DNA from: Symbiodinium microadriaticum
Taxonomy: Eukaryota; Sar; Dinophyceae; Suessiales; Symbiodiniaceae
DNA: 64,000 nucleotides
Reading direction: 5' to 3'
Assembly (NCBI GenBank): GCA_001939145.1
Contig: LSRX01000049.1
Coordinates: 646,858 to 710,857 of the forward strand
A program made the position numbers and the translations under genes. Below, in pieces: positions 20,611 to 32,100 of this stretch (positions are counted from its first letter, which is position 1; the number at the start of each line of letters is the position of its first letter). Under the pieces are notes generated by a model. It worked only from the letters and a program-made list of their open reading frames with translations, made no database searches and had not been told where the DNA came from.

Positions 20611-20929
20611 TGGCAGGTTTTTGACTAAAAGCTCTGGGAGTCGCTGGGAAGAATTGCGACTGACTTCCCTGACCCAGAACCCTGCCAAAAAACAGACAGC
20701 CCAAATCCGAAACCAACCCTATAGCCTAAACCCTATAAGCCCTAAGACTAAACCCTAAACCCAAAACCCTATACGCCTTAAACCCAGAAGCTAAATCCGT
20801 GAACTGTCTGTACTTCTCCATTGCAAGCTACTCATGGAGCCGGCTGGGCAGCATGGAAACCTTTTGGGTTAGAATCGGGCCTAGGGTTTAGGGTTTAGGG
20901 TGGCCTTGAGAATTAGAATAAGGTTTCGG

Positions 20930-21020
20930 GGTCCATTATACTATAAATAGAATGGGGCTCTGTATACTATAATTATCATAAGGAGCCCCCCAAGATAGGA
21001 CTGGTAATAAGCTAGGCCCC
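20930..21020. mobile_element. MITE-like element, family P copy 2
   Basis: It contains CCATTATACTATAAATAG, ATAAGGAGCCCCCC and GCTAGGCCCCTATATA, strings shared with 9.6 and 44.4-44.6 kb. Confidence 0.6.
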
Positions 21021-21788
21021 TATATAAGGGTGTCTGTTTAGGTTTAGGGTTGAGGGAGTTGAAGGTGATCATTCAGACCTCTACAGTAGTTCTCTACATT
21101 CGGGTCTGTTCTTAGGTCCCAAAAGGACGATGTCGGGCTTCACCGGATTTCAGAATGAAGGGTTGGGACTTTGGATAAGTATGAGGCTTGGGGTTTGAGG
21201 TTCAGGGTGTGGGGTTTCAGGGTTTAGGGTGTAGGGTTTAGGGTTTAGGGTTAGGTTCAGGGGGGACGAGGACTCAGGCACGTTCAACTGGGTTTGCAGT
21301 TTCAGGTCTAGTAGGGTTGTACCCAGAACACTCAATTGCTTGACCCGTGCTGTGGCTGGTAGTTGGATCCGGCAATACGCAGCTCGGTAAGCAACGAGAC
21401 TAACTGCCCCGGTCAGTTCGAGCCTGGCACAACCCTCGTCCCCAAACCCTGAAACCTAAACCCAAAACCCAAAACCCCAAAGCTCCTCAACCCTAATTGC
21501 ACCCCCTACAAGCCTCTGACAAACACCATCAGCTTTGGGGTGTAGGGTTTAGGGTTTAGGTTGAGGGTTTCGGGTTTCGGGGTTCGGGTTTCGGGTTTAG
21601 GATTCAGGTATCCTTGCACAAGGGTACCGCGAATCTTGCTGAGCGCCCCGGCCTGTTGACCTACAGCCCTGAACCCTGAACCCTCAACACCGAGGGTCTA
21701 CACCATGAGATACTTGCCGTTCGGGAAAGCCCTCCAAATAATTGCCAATACTAACCTACATGTTTCGAGGGTTTCCATCATAATGATA

Positions 21789-21992
21789 CTATAAAAGGAG
21801 CCGCCGAACAATCTTCGATTTGTTAGGGCCCCTATATGGGAACAGAAGTGAAGATTCAGGGCACATGCCTGTGAAAGGGCCGAGTTCCCGGGCATCGAGA
21901 CGCACCAGCTTCCCCGTTGCAGGGTCATAGACCTCATCATGACAATTTGAGTTTCTTGGTGGGTCCGAGTACCCAAACAGGTTTGGAACCAT
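21789..21992 (-). CDS. Probable exon, unknown product
   Basis: The minus-strand frame contains SDPPRNSNCHDEV and YDPATGKLVRLDARELGPF, strongly protein-like and free of repeat-derived residues. Its 3' end runs into a family P-like element (21740-21850) that is probably intronic. A second minus-strand frame just upstream (to ~22200, with LVVACELDNDNWTTTAS) could be the preceding exon. No family is recognised. Confidence 0.45.
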   Translation of the reverse strand: MVPNLFGYSDPPRNSNCHDEVYDPATGKLVRLDARELGPFTGMCPESSLLFPYRGPNKSKIVRRLLL

Positions 21993-22451
21993 TCAGAGTG
22001 TAGTATACCCTACCTTGGTAATAGGGGAATGTCACTACTACTTGTAGTAGATACTCGTAGTGTACGTATTGCATCGTAGTACTACGTGTCCAGACTCCTG
22101 TACTGGCTGTCGTTGTCCAGTTGTCGTTGTCCAGTTCACAAGCCACAACCAGCTGCGAATATATATGACCCACCTTTGGTCCGCAAAGCCTACCCTTAAA
22201 CCCTCCAAGCCTCAAAACCCTAAACCCTGAACACCCCTAAACTCTGGAAACCTCAAATCCCAAAAAAACCCCTAAGCACTGAGAACCCCCTCCCTTCCCC
22301 CCCCCCCCCAAAAAAAAAAAACTTAACCCCTTGAAGCCTCTAGACTCTAGACCCCAAAAGCCCGATTGCCTCTACACTCAACATCAAACCCTGAAGACGC
22401 TCAGACCCTCAGCCGCGAAGAAAGCTAAGGTCCGACCTGTAGTCTCCTCAT

Positions 22452-22605
22452 GTACCCATAGGCTCCTAAGTAGTTCCTTTTTGGGATTACCTGAAAGGGT
22501 TCAGGGTTTAGGGTTTAGGATCCTAAGTAGTTCCTTTTTGGGATTACCTTATAGAATTCTAAATATAAACCACAATGTGGAACTACTTAGGGGCCTGTGG
22601 GTACC
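22452..22605. mobile_element. MITE-like palindrome, family D copy 4, partly duplicated
   Basis: The left arm segment CCTAAGTAGTTCCTTTTTGG with GATTACCT occurs twice, separated by telomere-like GGTTTAGGGTTTAGG. The right arm AACTACTTAGGGGCCTGTGG is single. The duplication junction lies exactly at telomere motifs. Confidence 0.88.
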
Positions 22606-22767
22606 TTTGAGGATTACCGGAGCCTAGGAAACTGACTAAACCAAGACTGGAACTACAATGGAAGCCTGAACCCCAAACCCCTATACCCCTGAACCCTCAA
22701 CCCGAACAACTTTACACCCCGAAACCCTAAAAGCCCTGGGCCCTAGCTCAGTCCCGAAAGACTGCTC

Positions 22768-22845
22768 AGGAGCTGACACAGGGATGGATTTTTGGCTGTA
22801 CGAAGCCATGCTCCTGTCATACTTCGAAGTGTTTACATCTGTTTA
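22768..22845 (+). CDS. Exon-like open frame, unknown product
   Basis: The frame reads CSGADTGMDFWLYEAMLLSY then FEVFTSV and a stop, hydrophobic-aromatic in character. It is short and isolated, so only tentative. Confidence 0.3.
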
Positions 22846-23985
22846 GGCGCTTTGGGGTTTAGGGCTTGTACGGCTTTTTGCGTTGAGGGCTTTGGGCTTT
22901 GAGGGCTTAGGGTCGTTTTAGGGTTTAGGGTGTCATGCTGGAAAGGCGCAGAGGACGCACGGGGCGACACGCACACGAACTGGATTCCGAAACGAAGATA
23001 CCTACTCGACCCCTACCTCGACGCTACATAGCGTACCTTGGGTTCCTCCCTAAACCCTGAACCCTACACCCTAAACCCCAAACCCTAAAGCCTAAATCTA
23101 GCCGTCTTGCGTAAGTCCTTGAAAAAGCTTTTCAGGGTTCAGGTACAAGCCCACGAGCCTAACCTCTACACCTCTCACTTTCTTACCCATACGTCTCAAT
23201 TCAGGACGAGACCGACTATACCTTAAACCATCTTATACCACAATAATTAGCTCCCTACAACTTAATTGCAGTATGTCTCTGTGAATTAAACGGTAAGCCC
23301 TAAACCCTTAAGCCCTAAACCCCAAACCCCTAAACCAAAAACCCCAAACCCCTTTGGGTGCTATGTATCCTTCAGCCGCATGGGAGCTTGACATTACTTC
23401 TCAAGCTCTCCAGAGGTTTCTTTTAGGGTTTAGGGTTAGGGGTTTAGGGTCTTGGATTCGGGGTTCAAGGTTTCGGGTTTATGGTTCAGGGTTTAGGGTG
23501 TAGGGTCACGGGGTTTAGGGTTTAGGGGGTTCAGTATATGTATTATGGCTTCAGGTGTAGGGCTTAATCAGGGCTTAAGGGTTTAGGAGCACCACTCAAC
23601 TACCCCTTACTAGAGCCGACACTTTATAAGGACCATACGGCCTCCAGCAAAGGGTACTTGGGGGGGTTGGGGTTTAAGGTTTAAGGCTTAGGGTTTAGGT
23701 GGCTCCGTGCAGAACCCTTCATAGGCCCTGAGTAAAGCATTCAGCTGCGCGGGGTTCCTGAAATCCTAGGGTCCCAGGGACCCAGTAACTATGGGTTCTA
23801 GAAGGGTTCTATAAGGGATACTTTTGGTGTTTGAGGATGTTTTTAGGGTCCGAAAGGACCCAATAATGGGGTACTTTGCTTGCGGATAGTAGCTATGTAG
23901 GTTACTATTTGGGAGAGTCGATTAACAGGGGAGACTGGAAGATTCGCCACCACAAACCCCAAACAAGGTACCCTAATGTGGGATT

Positions 23986-24252
23986 ATGAACAACAACGAA
24001 TTTTCGCGAATGTGCGATTTGGTTTGCTTGGTCTCGGGTTTGTGTGAACTACTGCGGGGATTTTATGCAAACTCTATTCCAGTATATCATTTTCAAGATC
24101 ATCTTACGGTGCTTTTTTGCTGTCAGAGCGCTCGTGTTCGCTACCCAAGCCAACTTGAACTACCAGACCCCACAAACCGAACGCCTTCATCCGAGAGTGT
24201 ACAACGACTCCTCACCGTGCAACTAGAAGACTTTTCAACCCCCAAACCCTAA
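23986..24252 (+). CDS. Hypothetical open frame, unknown product
   Basis: An 88-codon plus-strand frame rich in Cys and Leu (DLVCLVSGLCELLRGF). It lies in repeat-poor sequence between telomere-like blocks. A second, overlapping plus frame is also open. No domain is recognised. Confidence 0.25.
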   Translation: MNNNEFSRMCDLVCLVSGLCELLRGFYANSIPVYHFQDHLTVLFCCQSARVRYPSQLELPDPTNRTPSSESVQRLLTVQLEDFSTPKP

Positions 24253-25191
24253 ATCACAAACCCTAAGCCCTATAAGCCCTATGTGCCGAACCCTAAACCT
24301 CAATTAAACCCTGAAACCTAATTAAGCCCTAAGCCCTCAGTGATAAGCCCTAGAACCCAAAACCCTAAACCCTAAATCCTAAGCCCGCAAACCCTAAACC
24401 CTGGCTATATGCTGGGCCCCCTTGCCTGAAGCTTTCCGCAGCCAGGTACGTGTCACAAGGACTCTAAATCATCTGCGTATGAGCACTTTAGGATGTGGCG
24501 TTCTGGGTTTAGGGCTGCAGAACTACACTACATACCCTATAAACCCTAAACACTAAACCCTAAACGAACCCACGCCCTTCAAACTTCGTTATCTCTCACA
24601 AGAGCCGTTGTAAGAGCGTTCTCCAGAAGCCTTGTAAGAACCCCAACCCCCCAAGAGAGCCCTTGAAGTAACCCTGAAAGTAACCCTGAACCCCAAACCC
24701 CAACCCCTCAAAGCGAGGGTTACCACCTCCAAGTTCTGGTAGGTCTCAACTCGTCTCTGCTGGACGATCCGGGTTTTGTACAAATTGATCGCCTTGGCTT
24801 TGGGTATGGCGTTGAGGGTTTCGGGCCTTAGGGGTTAGGGTGCCCGGAAGCCCTACAAATCGCGAAACCTCTACAAATCCAGTGCCCTGAGCTGGAACCC
24901 TTAAACTAAACCGACAAATAACCCCTACAGCGTACGATGCCCAGAGGGCAGACCGCTGTGGGCTCGTTTTAGGGTTTAGGGTTTGGGCCAAGCTCGGCCC
25001 GGCTGATGAGCATCAGCCAGGAATATGGGTTTAGCGTCTAGGCAGGCTTTATGAAGGTGACATAACATCGTATTCAACTGCATGGAGAGGGAGGGTATAG
25101 TAGATGCTGAAGTCGGAAGGGCGCCTTCGACCTAGAATTATTTCAGGAGCCCGTATACCTAGACTGAGGGTTTGGTGGGGGGTATATTCTA

Positions 25192-25302
25192 CGCTTGATG
25201 ATATACATCCGGCATTACCCCCATAAGTAGTACGGCATAAACCATAATTCCAATAGTTTGGGGTCCTCAAGCTAATGCAGGATGTAAATATCATCAACAG
25301 TA
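25192..25302. mobile_element. MITE-like palindrome, family C copy 5
   Basis: GCTTGATGATATACATCCGGC is mirrored by GCAGGATGTAAATATCATCAAC with the family interior ACCATAATTCCAATAGTTTGG. Confidence 0.88.
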
Positions 25303-25444
25303 GTGTGCACAGATCAAGCCTAAGGAATGAGATCGTTGTCCCGCGAAACCATGAAATCCCCTACGACACGAAGCATCGATCGTGGAAGCGATTTTGCGAA
25401 CTCTTCGGGCCCCTGAACCCCAAACCCAAAACATTCTGCTCCTA

Positions 25445-25513
25445 TCTATGTATATATATATATATATATACACATATATCTATATCTATCTATATATATA
25501 TGTAGCTATAGCT

Positions 25514-25545
<32 letters not shown>

Positions 25546-25598
25546 GTAGGTAGGTAGGTAGGTAGGTAGATAGATAGATGGATAGATAGATAGAGATA
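25445..25598. repeat. Compound TA / GATA / GGTA microsatellite
   Basis: (TA)n then (GATA)n, (GGTA)n and (GATA)n in sequence. Open frames here are simple-repeat translations. Confidence 0.95.
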
Positions 25599-26459
25599 GA
25601 GTACCTAATCCGTAAACCCTGAGCGCTTGATGAATCAGGCTTTCCTTTGTTCCGACCAGTTTCGCGTTTCGGACAGAACCGAGGTGTTTCCGCGCTCCCC
25701 AAAGACCCGAAAACCCCTTGATTAAGGAATATGCCTTAAAGTCTAAAGGATAAGGGGGGGGAGCTTTACTATGCTTTAAGGCCCCTAAACCCTAAACCAT
25801 AATTACGGAGCTTCGGAGTCAATAGGTGTTACTCAAAGCTCCGAAACCGCTTCAACCTAGGGGCCTTGATCACTACTAGAAATGGGGTTTATATATACTA
25901 TGAGGGTGCCGATGACAGGTACTACAAGGAGCCTTAATACATGGAATACGCTTTCGGTGTATCTTACACTACTTGTTTTCTAGTAAGCACACTAGGGAGT
26001 AGTAGTGGTGTGTATTTTACACTTCTGCAGTATCCCTGCAAAAAGCCAAAATTTGGAAATCCTATCCATCAACTTTGAACCGCCGAAACCCTTAAACTAG
26101 GTCCTAAAATCGTGAAGCCCATTGCCCCAAAATCCTCAGCCGGGCCTGTCCCGGTAAGATCTGTCTAGCCCTAAGTGCTACTATAAGCCGTCCTTACAAA
26201 CCCAAAGCCCCAAACCCAGTGTAACACACCAAACCCTAAACTCTAAACCCATAAAGCCCTAAACTAAACATGTAAATGATTATCTCAAATACCTACGCCC
26301 AGACTCCACCAACCCCTGAACGCCCGAAACCTTCTAAAGGCGTCGCAACTTTCTCGGGCTACATGTACCTACATAGTGTATAGCCAGGATTACCCAGGCT
26401 TTAAAGTACCTCTATACAGGGACCCCTTTAAGGCCTTCGTATAAACTATATAGGCACGT

Positions 26460-26560
26460 GGAGCCTGAGGGAACGCATTCTTTCTCGGCGCCTGCTCGAT
26501 CACGTTGATCTCGACAAGCCGTCGCGCCCGCACTGTCTGGTCCTCTACTCAGTGGTTCAC
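26460..26560 (+). CDS. Exon-like open frame, unknown product
   Basis: The plus-strand frame gives SLRERILSRRLLDHVDLDKP then SRPHCLVLYSVVH, well balanced in charge and hydrophobicity. It sits between a palindromic TACCTC/CTATATAG region and a telomere motif. No recognised family. Confidence 0.35.
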
Positions 26561-27057
26561 GGTTTAGGGTTTACACCGATCCTTCTTGCCTGGTTCAACT
26601 GTTAATTGCGTTGTCCTGTGTAGGTGTATGTGCTGCTTTAATAATCAACCGTGTTTCGAAACTTATCTGCTCTGTTTGTGTGGTTCTAACCTCCGTGTTT
26701 AGGGATCGGGGCTTAGCCCTTATAGTTATAAACTTGAAACCCTAAACCACCAAACAAAAAAAAACACCCTAAACTCTAAATCCCTTAGACCCTAAACCCA
26801 AAACACCCAAAGCCCCTAAAGCCCCTAAACCCTAATCCCCAAACACTAAACAAGCTTTAGAGCTTTCGGGGCCTTAGGATTTGGGATTCGATGTTGTTCA
26901 TCTCGCGATGCCCGTTTTCATGTGTAGTATATTAATATGGGACTGAGGCCGAATAGGTTTAGGCGGTTTAGGGTTTCGGGACTGGTTCCTACTCACTCCA
27001 CTCTGGAGCCCGGACAATTGCACACAGGCAAAATTCGACAAACCCCGGATAGATTGG

Positions 27058-27165
27058 TAGATCGGCAGACAGATAGATAGACAGATAGATAGATAGGTAG
27101 CTCGATAGACGATAGATATGACCAGATAGATAGATAGATAGATAGGTAGGTAAATGGAGACATAC
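27058..27165. repeat. GATA-type tetranucleotide microsatellite
   Basis: (GATA)n with GACA and GGTA interruptions. Frames through it are simple-repeat translations. Confidence 0.95.
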
Positions 27166-27627
27166 GTGCACAAATAGATGCCCGATACAGGGCCCTCTGT
27201 GCAGAAGGCCATCTGTCCGGAATCGCGCTGAGCTCCTCCCTGTGCAGACGGTACCTCGTGCAAGCCAGAGCTGCAACAAAGAGCCCTTTGAAACACTGAA
27301 GCCCTAAACCCATAACCCTCCAGAAACCTAAACCCAAACTCCCTGTAGCTCTATGTACATTTGTACTGTCTGTTTCTAATTTAGGCCTCCCAGAACCCTC
27401 CAAAAACCTAAACCCCGAACTCCCTACAGCTCTATGTACTTATGTACCTTGAACCCTAAACCCTAAGGCTGTTTCTAACTTAGGCCTGAAGGCCGCAGAA
27501 AAGGGCGCCGAGGGAAGAAGGTGCCCAGCGCCAAAGCCTCGACTCGAAACCCCGTAGCCCCGACACCCTAAGCCCTGCCCTACTTAGAGTTAGGGTTTAG
27601 GGCATATAGGGTTTAGGGTCTAGGGAG

Positions 27628-27752
27628 AGGGTCAGGGGACTTTTATCAGTGGGGTTGTAAGTAGAGTTATAAGTACCCTAAATGGAGAAATCCCCCAATT
27701 ATGACCCTACTTTTAACCGACTTACTAAGTCTCCTGGGCCTCTAAGTAAGCT
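27628..27752. mobile_element. MITE-like palindrome, family G copy 2
   Basis: AGGGTCAGGGGACTT is mirrored by ACTAAGTCTCCTGGGCC, with TAGAGTTATAAGTACCCTAAAT inside. Opposite orientation to copy 1. Confidence 0.82.
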
Positions 27753-27924
27753 CCAACCCCCATGACACCTAAACCCTAAATCCCAAACCTACACCGTAAG
27801 CCTAAATCCTGAACCCTACATCCCATTCTCTACACCGTAACGCCAAACCCCTACATTCTAAATCCCAAACTCTAGGCCCTGCAACATGGACCCAGAACCC
27901 ATAAACCCCAAACCCATTCCCTTT

Positions 27925-28090
27925 AAAGGAACCCTAGAGATCCCTTTAAAGGATCCCTTCAAAGGAACCCGAGAGATCCCTTTAAAGGATCCCTAGAGAT
28001 CCCCTTTAGAGGATCCCTTTAAGGGATCCCTAAAGATCCCTTTAAAGGATCCCTGGAGATCCCTTTAAAGGATCCCCAAAAGTTCCCTGT
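27925..28090. repeat. Array of GATCCCTTTAAAGGATCCC units
   Basis: About seven imperfect units of 26-30 bp. Each unit is itself palindromic (CCTTTAAAGG). Confidence 0.88.
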
Positions 28091-28189
28091 AAAAGAACCC
28101 TAGCCCTAGCCCTCGACCCGAGACCCTCAGGGCTCCTCGAAGGGTTTCTGTACCGGGGGTCTAGAACCCGAAAAAGGCCCAAAGCGGGC

Positions 28190-28545
28190 TATTTAGGGTT
28201 AAGTACTTTCGGGTTTAGGGGTTTCGGGTTTCGGGTTTAGGGTTTCGGCTTTAGGGTTTAGTACTATACCCTAGGGTTTAGGGTTTAGGGTTGCGGGTTT
28301 AGGGTTTCGGGTTTAGTACTATACCCTAGGGTTTAGGGCTTCGGGTTTAGGGTTTAGTACCATACCCTAGGGTTAGGGCTTAGGGTTTAGGGTTTAGTAC
28401 TATACCCTAGGGTGAGCGTTAGGGTTTAGGGTTTAGGGTTTAGTACTATACCCTAGGGTTAGGGTTTAGGGTTCAGGGTTTAGAGTTTAGGGTTTAGGGT
28501 TTAGTACTATACCCCAGGGTTTAGGGTTTAGGGTTTGGTGCTATA
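28190..28545 (+). repeat. Telomere-like array with higher-order TAGTACTATACCCTAGGG unit
   Basis: TTTAGGG runs are interrupted at 35-60-bp intervals by the conserved string TTTAGTACTATACCCTAGGG (seven times). This is a higher-order structure not expected from telomerase addition. Confidence 0.88.
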
Positions 28546-28862
28546 ATCTAGGGGTCCAAGTACCTAATAATCAGACATTCTGCTCAATACTAACCTACAA
28601 AGCTGCTATCCGTAACCCAAGTACATGATTATTCAAGTCCTTTGGAGCCTCAGGGTAAGTGTTCTAAAGGTTTTGGAGGCTTAGGGGACTTAGTAAGTCG
28701 GTTATAACTAGGGTGATCATTGGGGTAACTCCATTTAAGGTACTTCTAAGTCTACTTATGTACAAGCTCATAAGAATGAACTGGAATGCCATGCCTTGTT
28801 TCACTGTGTAGGCCTCGTTATTGACCTCGTAGCCCGGCATCAAACCACAGAGCCTAAACCAT

Positions 28863-29058
28863 AAAGGGTTTAGGGTTTAGGGGTCCAGGGTTTAGGGGTT
28901 TAGGGTTTAGGGATTTAGGTTTAGGGGTCCAGGGTTTAGGGGTTTAGGGTTTAGGGATTTAGGGGTCCAGGGTTTAGGGGTTTAGGGTTTAGGGATTTAG
29001 GGGTCCAGGGTTTAGGGGTTTAGGGTTTAGGGATTTAGGGGTTTAGGGCTTAGGGCCA
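28863..29058 (+). repeat. Telomere-like array with GGGGTCCAGGG higher-order unit
   Basis: The unit TTTAGGGATTTAGGGGTCC plus AGGGTTTAGGGG repeats four to five times. It lies immediately downstream, in gene orientation, of the last recognised carbonic anhydrase exon. Confidence 0.88.
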
Positions 29059-29084
29059 CAAGCCCTTATTCCAGTGAAGCACAC

Positions 29085-29132
29085 ATCTCGGATGTGCCGC
29101 AGCCAGTTGGACAGGGGGGAGGGGTGATCGTC
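29085..29132 (-). CDS. Beta carbonic anhydrase exon SNWLRHIRD
   Basis: Acceptor AGCCAG|GACGATC. The frame DDHPSPLSNWLRHIRDV matches the NNWL.HIRD helix of the family. The donor is uncertain (GAT|GTGTGC is one choice). The first four bases GACG repeat the bases at the upstream donor. Confidence 0.82.
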
Positions 29133-32100
29133 CTGGCTTCGGGTTTAGGATTTTGCGGTTTCGGGTTGAGGGTTTTGCGGTTAGAGTTGAGGAGTTCGAG
29201 TTTAGGGTTTAGGATTTTGGGGGCCAGGGTTGAGGAGTTCGAGTTTAGGGTGGCCAAACTATGCTGAGGGTTTCAAGTTTAGGGTGCTGAGGTGCTTTCG
29301 AGTAGTGTATTTGAATGCCGCTTGTCTGCAGTCGAACAGTCTGCACAAACTTGGCATGCAAGAACAACTCTAGTGGCAACGAGACGAACCTAGCATTGAT
29401 TCTTGCATTTCTAGACTTGATGCTGACAAAACCGCTAGTAACTAGACCCTAAGGATGTTAAGTACCTAATAGTCAGATACTCTCCGAGATGCTGGCCTGA
29501 AAGCCAAAATTCCTAACCATATGGACCTCTGGACCTTACGGGTTTAAGATTTGGCAGCTGCTGCTCCCTATTGCAGGGCTTGACGCCAATGCGCACGCAG
29601 GACACAAGACGGACATACAATAAAAGAGGCAACCGAGAGAAAAAAGGTTGGGGAGTCATATAACCACAAACAGACATACTATAAACACAAACTTGGACTT
29701 CTTTGGCACGTGGTGGTAGAGTCGTCTAATGACTTCTTCTTGTTCCATTGAGGCAGCTCTGCCGAAATAAGCTTAGCCAAGCAAACCAGATTTTCTGGGT
29801 TCTTGTTAAGAAATTTGTTGTCGAAGTCATCATAATTTAACGGGGATCTCTAGTAATGAATAGGGTTTCCTTCTTATGGTACGACTTTTATAGGACACTT
29901 CTTAACAAAGCCCAGTTTTATCTATTCATTTGCTTCTTCCATCATAAAGACGCTTCAGCGCTGTAGGGGTAGGGACTGTCGATGCAGAAGACCAGAACCG
30001 AGAACTGCAATAAAGCACAGAAGCGGACCTCATCAACACAAGCAAAGACACGCGACATGACATCGATACAACCAGTGAGCAACTCGAACATGTTGGTTGT
30101 CTGCGATGTAGTGCTTCACATTCAAGCAAACATCTGATTCTTGTACATTGATTTCCAGTGCGCGCCACGAGCCGCAACAACTCACGGCCGAGCAATATGT
30201 ACTACTGGGAAGGGGGTAATGTAGGAACCTGGTTGCGAAACCTCGGGCTTGCGTCTCTGTGAAGGCTCCTTATGTGGTTAGTTCCCAAAAGAGGGTCACT
30301 TGTAGGGTGCCTTTCAGCCCGCCTTGTTTTGGGTTCCTCAAATAAAAAAGGGGCTCACTTTTTGGTCTTGGGTACCTGCATAACGAACCGAAGACTTCAA
30401 AAAGAGGAAAAAGGGTCACTCTGGGAGACCTAGTACCTTAGTAGCCGGGGGGGGGGGTGACCGAGTGCATCGACCCTGAACGCTAAATTTGTAAGCCCTC
30501 AATTAATCACTACTGTTGATGATATAAATCCTGCAATACCTTAAGGACCCTAAACTATGGGAATTCTGGTAATTACATTCCTTATTATGGGTCATGCAGG
30601 ATTTAGATCATCAGCCGTATGTCGACCCTGCCGCAACAAGTCAGGACGTCGTTTCGCACAGCGGCGAGGATGCCACCGCAGTCGTAGTGACCACAGAGGA
30701 TGATGTGCTGAACCTTCCAAGGGTTTAGGGGTTTAGGGTTAGGGGTTTAGGGGTTTAGGGTTTAGGGGTTTAGGGTTTAGGATTTAGGGGTCTAGGGGTT
30801 TAGGGTTTAGGCTTCAAATCTCGGGTTAGCCAATGATTGGCATTGGCATCCCATATATGCCCACGAACAGTTACCCCATGACAGAACTCTAGTCACTAGT
30901 CTTTGATCGCCTTGTTGCTTGACCCGGCTTGCTGGTTTGGGGTCTTAGGAAGCTTCTTACGAGGTCTGTGGTGGGCACGGTGGGCAGGAGTTTCGGATGT
31001 GGGTCCTACTGCGGAAAGGAGTTCCGATGTCCAAAGTAGGGAGCAGCACTATTTGGGGGTTTCCGAAAATAGGGGACCCTAGTATAGTACCCTAAATAGT
31101 AGGATCCTTATTATAAGGACCCCAAAATAAGGTACCCTGATTTTCGGAAAGTCCTATATTGAAGTCCGAGCAATGCTACTTGGAGTCGAAGCGAGTATAC
31201 CAGGCTGTGTAGGATGTTGACTTATTCCGCGTCCGTCCCCCGACCCCAATGCTGATATATTTCGAGAAACGTAACCCCGACCTGGAAGCAAAAGGCATAA
31301 GCAGACACTTTATAAACACCAAACCCCGAAACCTGAACCCAAAACAAAGTAGGCCAAAAAGACAAGCCTGCCTTCGGGCGAAACGTCCTCTGGATTTCTC
31401 CATGTCATGTCTTACCCCCACAGAATCTACCCGGACACACATTCAGCAACCAAGGCAGCCGATAAAACAGACTATGGCAATTATGTTCCACGGACTAGAC
31501 CAACACCTACCTAGAGCACCCGAGGTAATTAGGTGAGAAAGCAAACGAAAGGAATTATCATCAAGGTCAGTTCCATTTTTGGACAAGGATAAACCCTAAA
31601 CCGAGACCCTAAACCCTAAACCTAGCAACTGCGAACCTGACTGCCCCCCTGCATCGTGACCGCTTGTCTAACCACGGCATCATAATAAAATGGCACATCT
31701 AGCATCGGATCTAGGTTGAGGTTTTGAAAACAGGTTAGGTTTTAGGGTTTAGGGATTAGGGTTAAAGGGAAGAAGGCTTCTTGACCTTGTCAAGACATGC
31801 CCCCGAATTCCAACGAGTTGTCGGCATAAGCTTGTGGGGCTTAGGTGATGTAGGGTTCAGAAAGTCAGGCGCTTGCCCAGGCAACTACAACTAGCTTAAC
31901 TGGGTTCCCTAAGCCCGCAACCGAAAGCCCGGAGAGAAGCCGGGCCTTTAGAATGCCCACGGCATACTGGATCACACTCATTGCAGAGGTGTCCGTGTTG
32001 TTGACCAGGTTCGCAATGTTCCTGCGATCCGGGGAGCAGCTGGCCCTGAACCATCTCAGCCCCCTAAGATTTTGAAACCCGCACACACACACACACACAG

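Noticed and set aside
29066..29257. 63-codon minus-strand frame ending GCGTSEMCASLE
   Set aside because: It is a shifted frame over the carbonic anhydrase exon SNWLRHIRD. The other frame matches the enzyme family.
29926..30195. C-terminal domain of the carbonic anhydrase (a frame with HVRVAHWLYR resembling HGWLYD)
   Set aside because: It lies upstream, in gene order, of the HIRD exon, where a C-terminal segment cannot be, and the resemblance is only a few residues.
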